Origin: a virus
IMG/VR virus record: IMGVR_UViG_3300013132_000065
Span: 1-53,252 of that record
Direction: 5' to 3' (one strand)
DNA length: 53,252 nucleotides
The position numbers and the translations under genes were made by a program. Under the pieces are notes generated by a model. The model was not told where the DNA came from, searched no databases, and was given only the letters and a program-made list of their open reading frames with translations. Each line of letters starts with the position of its first letter. The stretch's first letter is position 1. This document shows positions 49,972 to 53,252 of this stretch, one piece after another.

Positions 49972-49978
49972 TATTTAT
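49971..49978 (+). promoter_or_regulatory. Candidate late promoter ATATTTAT
   Basis: Overlaps the last base of the fusion gene stop and lies 21 bases before the ATG at 50000; CCAGGAA is in the leader. Confidence 0.52.
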
Positions 49979-49999
49979 TATAAATACCAGGAATAATGA

Positions 50000-52900
50000 A
50001 TGTCAGAATATACGTTCCGCGAACGGGCAGTACGGCCTAAAGTAGCATATATAGGTTATAAAGATTATTCTTATGATGTACAGGATGATAGCTTAACATC
50101 ATCGGACTATTTTGAGATAGTTGAGTTTCCTAGCAAATTAACGGCTGGAAAGAACTTAATTAAGTTAAGAGGTAATCGTGAGAATTTAGTAGATAATAGT
50201 AATATCAATGTTGAGATATTAGATTATAACAACGATCCTGTCTTTTATAAGCCTATAACATATGTAGAACGTGACGGCACACGCGTTATTGCAATTTACA
50301 TTTATCCAGAAACTGCTCCGGGCCCAGCACGTATATTTTTAACAGGCCGGGCATTACGAGATTTAAATGGCCGCCAATTACGATTTAGCCAAGATTATAA
50401 CGACCCGGACTTTTTAAACAAACCAAATTTAATTTGGGCACGTTCAATTGCAATTGCACCGAACGAACCTAATAGTACAGAAATAATATTTGTACGTCAG
50501 CCAAAAGTAACTATTACAGAGTCTGTACAACCGTATTTACAGCCGGTTACTACAAACAATGTTTTTACTAAAAAATTAGCAACAGGTATTGCATCTAATT
50601 TATCACAAGGATTTGGATATCAAACTGCTGCTCCGGTTAGTACATTATTACCAATTGCACCCGCATCATTAACAAATGATGGCAATAATATTACACAGCC
50701 TATAGTTTCGGCGAATGTTTTTACTAGCAATATTAATGTCGGTGATACTATTGAAACATCTGGTGCAACAGTTACTAGTAGTCCAACTTCTATAGTAGTT
50801 GGATCTGGTATTAACTTTTCATTAAGCCCTACATCTACTAGCACCGAGCAGTTTAAATTTTCATCATCCATGGCTAATGGCGTTTTAGTTATTACTAATC
50901 CATTAGTTCAAGCCGATCCGAATGCATATGTATTTGGTACCGTACAAAACGGCTTTGATGTTGCAGTACCAATTGGTGTGAGTGTTGTACCAACCAAGAT
51001 GGTACAAGTAAACAGCAGCGGCCAGGTACGTTTATATGGCACGTGGACTTTTGGTATCAAATCTATAACAAATGCTACGACAGCACGTGTTGTGCAAATT
51101 GATGGGTACACTAGCAATAACTTTAATACCAATGATGTGCCATTATGGCGATTCCGAGGCGGAAATGCAACACAAACCTCCGGCTTCCCTAATATGAATA
51201 CAGAAGCGGCATTTACCGCCGGCGGCTACGGAGTTATATCTAACAGAATTTTATCTGCTAATAATTTTACGGCTAGTTTTATTGAACCATATGTAGTAAC
51301 ACAAACAGAAAATTCAGCGTCATTTGCAGATATAATATTATCGGATATAGAGCCCGAAACAGGCGATGTGTTTAAAATAAAGACATTGTATAAGCCATCC
51401 GGTATGTTTGGTGATTTTATTGATCTAGGTGATTCTATTTTAGAAGAACAAGAGTTATTGATTGATACTCAGTCATTTGAGACTAATGTTACGGTAGGCG
51501 CTGCTTATGAGCATTATGGCCGATTTGAATCTTTGTCAGAAATCAATCAGTATTGGGAAGTATACAAACAAAGTGAAATAGGCGTATATGGCACTTTATA
51601 TGAATTAAATTTAGTGTTATTTAATTTTAGAACAACAGATCTGTTTTATGATTCTGAAAATTTACTCGGAGGTACAAAATTAAATTTTGAAGGTTCGATA
51701 ACCGCGCCAAATATTAATTCATACTTATTAAATCAAGGTACATTATTTAGAATAAAGTCAGCATATCAACCAAAACTATATGCTAATACAACATATAAAG
51801 TTAGAGCAAAATTATTACTTCATAGCACGGATTCATTATCAGTTGATCCTAGGATACCATTTCCACGGCTAGATGTTTATATATCAGGTTCTCAGCCGAC
51901 ATTGTTATCAGAAAATATTATTGTAAATGGCAATGCCTTTTTACCAAACAATTGGCAAGAAACTTTAACAGGTGATTTTGCAAATCGTTCTATAGCCGGA
52001 TACCATTTAGGTACTGTAACATGTGCCCCAGTCATAAATACGCGTGTTGATATAGAATTTGTTTTTCAAGTCAATGAAGATGTGCCTAAAGCCAATATTG
52101 GATTTATGTTAAGATCTGGCGATTGGACTATAGCTGATATAGAACTTAAATCATATAAAGAATCTGGATTTTCACCAAATTATGTGCGTATTGGTAAACG
52201 CGTGCCGACAGAACACTTAAAGACGCCACTTACATTTAAGTTTCAATATTATGATTATACGGGTAGGCTAGCTAACCAACAAACTGCAGCATACGGCGTC
52301 GTTTTTCAAGGCGATAATTTTTATATCGATGGTGTTAATAATATTTTAACGGGTTCATTGTTTTTAGGTAATACAATTGGCACTGGCGTTGAAATGGCCG
52401 GCGTAAATTCTGCATTTATACGGTCTGTAGGATATTACGGATATTCTGCATCATTAGCAACGGGTAATGGTAAAAATGGAGGATTTTTAATTTATAGTGG
52501 CTCTGTATTACCGCAAGAAAAAAATAAATTTTCCGGCAATACGTATAAAGGTGTTGGTATGGAACTTGTATCAGATGATGATTCAGGCCATTTAATATTT
52601 CATACCAATCCATCTATTCTAGACATTAAAGCACGATCATTTTTCATTGGTAACACTAATGCGCAATTTATATCAGGTGCAAATTCTAATATAGAAATTT
52701 CATCATCATTATTTCATTTAGACCCTGTTAACAATAGGCTAGTAATAGGTGCCGATGCTGTTATTAATGCAACACTAACGACGGATGAAATTATAACACC
52801 CGCGACTATCGCCGGCGCACCTAGTACAGTTGCAAACGCATCATCATCTATATTATCTAACGGATATGCTAAATTTGTATCTGCTTCAATAGGTGGCTTT

Positions 52901-53252
52901 AATGTAACGCCGTCGCAAATAAGATCTACAAATAATAATGTCGTGTTACGGTCAAACGGACAGATCACAGGCTCTGAATTAAAATTAACACGTACCGTCA
53001 ACGGCACACCTTACACATATGTGGATACGGTTGCGGGTGTAGCAGACTTTTCAAATGTTGGTAGAGTTTTATATGTACCAACATCTATGGGACATTTTAG
53101 TGGCAGTACTGCGGTAGACATGGCCAGCGGGTTTAAAACATTAGAATTATCAACACAGCCTAATATAACAGGTTCTGTGTATTTTATACCATTAGTCGGT
53201 GAAAGTAAACTATCAATATCATTTAATTGGCGATTAGGCATGACTGACATTA
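50000..53252 (+). CDS. Tail fibre-like protein, N-terminal part
   Basis: Open from 50000 (MSEYTFRERAVRPKVAYIGYKDYSYDVQDD) to the window end, at least 1084 residues with no stop; an ATG at 49996 is in another frame. The first ~150 residues look like a compact virion-attachment domain. Thr/Ser/Asn-rich and beta-rich segments follow, then repeats such as SIGGFNVTPSQIRSTNNNVVLRSNG near the end, a pattern common just before fibre tips. Probably the long fibre or receptor-binding protein. The C-terminal tip is outside the window. Confidence 0.78.
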   Translation, partial: MSEYTFRERAVRPKVAYIGYKDYSYDVQDDSLTSSDYFEIVEFPSKLTAGKNLIKLRGNRENLVDNSNINVEILDYNNDPVFYKPITYVERDGTRVIAIYIYPETAPGPARIFLTGRALRDLNGRQLRFSQDYNDPDFLNKPNLIWARSIAIAPNEPNSTEIIFVRQPKVTITESVQPYLQPVTTNNVFTKKLATGIASNLSQGFGYQTAAPVSTLLPIAPASLTNDGNNITQPIVSANVFTSNINVGDTIETSGATVTSSPTSIVVGSGINFSLSPTSTSTEQFKFSSSMANGVLVITNPLVQADPNAYVFGTVQNGFDVAVPIGVSVVPTKMVQVNSSGQVRLYGTWTFGIKSITNATTARVVQIDGYTSNNFNTNDVPLWRFRGGNATQTSGFPNMNTEAAFTAGGYGVISNRILSANNFTASFIEPYVVTQTENSASFADIILSDIEPETGDVFKIKTLYKPSGMFGDFIDLGDSILEEQELLIDTQSFETNVTVGAAYEHYGRFESLSEINQYWEVYKQSEIGVYGTLYELNLVLFNFRTTDLFYDSENLLGGTKLNFEGSITAPNINSYLLNQGTLFRIKSAYQPKLYANTTYKVRAKLLLHSTDSLSVDPRIPFPRLDVYISGSQPTLLSENIIVNGNAFLPNNWQETLTGDFANRSIAGYHLGTVTCAPVINTRVDIEFVFQVNEDVPKANIGFMLRSGDWTIADIELKSYKESGFSPNYVRIGKRVPTEHLKTPLTFKFQYYDYTGRLANQQTAAYGVVFQGDNFYIDGVNNILTGSLFLGNTIGTGVEMAGVNSAFIRSVGYYGYSASLATGNGKNGGFLIYSGSVLPQEKNKFSGNTYKGVGMELVSDDDSGHLIFHTNPSILDIKARSFFIGNTNAQFISGANSNIEISSSLFHLDPVNNRLVIGADAVINATLTTDEIITPATIAGAPSTVANASSSILSNGYAKFVSASIGGFNVTPSQIRSTNNNVVLRSNGQITGSELKLTRTVNGTPYTYVDTVAGVADFSNVGRVLYVPTSMGHFSGSTAVDMASGFKTLELSTQPNITGSVYFIPLVGESKLSISFNWRLGMTDI

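Overview
The window is part of a T4-like (contractile-tailed) phage genome that most probably infects a member of the Bacteroidota. The phage assignment rests on a gp55-like late sigma factor, gp5/gp25/gp6-type baseplate genes, an amidase endolysin, a fused gp47/gp46 (Mre11/Rad50) nuclease and a primase. The host assignment rests on four things: a C-terminal type IX secretion (T9SS) sorting domain on a metalloprotease, a histone Hc1-like protein, a DUF4494 protein, and promoters of the form TTTG-N20-TATCTTTA, close to the Bacteroidota -33/-7 consensus TTTG / TAnnTTTG. Genes are tightly packed, often with ATGA or TAATG overlaps. All but one lie on the + strand. No tRNA, IS element, integrase or CRISPR array was seen.

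Layout. Positions 1-1481 hold small genes and a lysis pair (amidase endolysin plus a two-TM holin-like protein). Positions 1627-2781 encode a beta-helix lipoprotein. Positions 3000-4400 carry an AAA+ ATPase and a small gene behind repeated host-type promoters. Positions 4408-4804 are non-coding with a palindrome array. Positions 4805-13729 are an accessory block: six ADP-ribosyltransferase (ART) paralogues, a HAD phosphatase, a lipoprotein and small proteins. Almost all of these start with one of two short leader motifs containing [L/I]-x-E, which resembles the capsid-targeting and prohead-protease signal of T4 internal proteins such as Alt. Positions 13770-15627 hold small proteins. Positions 15633-18901 encode three secreted proteins with dockerin-like calcium loops, two of them M43 metalloproteases. 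Positions 18998-25824 hold many small genes plus a SWIM finger protein, an Hc1-like protein, a methyltransferase, Hsp20 and the UV-damage endonuclease UvsE. Positions 25831-29837 encode a membrane protein, a ClpP-like protease, an HD phosphohydrolase and gp55. Positions 29874-45351 are the baseplate/tail module. Positions 45375-49971 are recombination/replication genes (T7-type endonuclease I, primase, Mre11-Rad50 fusion). A large fibre-like gene starts at 50000 and runs off the window.

How it may work together. The gp55-like factor probably reads a late promoter. The best candidate in the sequence is ATATTTAT, present just upstream of about twenty genes, including the baseplate, fibre and ART genes. 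The ART block is the most striking content: it looks like a set of packaged effectors that would be injected with the DNA to modify host proteins at the start of infection. The secreted metalloproteases and lipoproteins look like tools to alter the host surface or its surroundings using the host's own export machinery. These functional links are inferences from motifs and gene order; no database search was possible.
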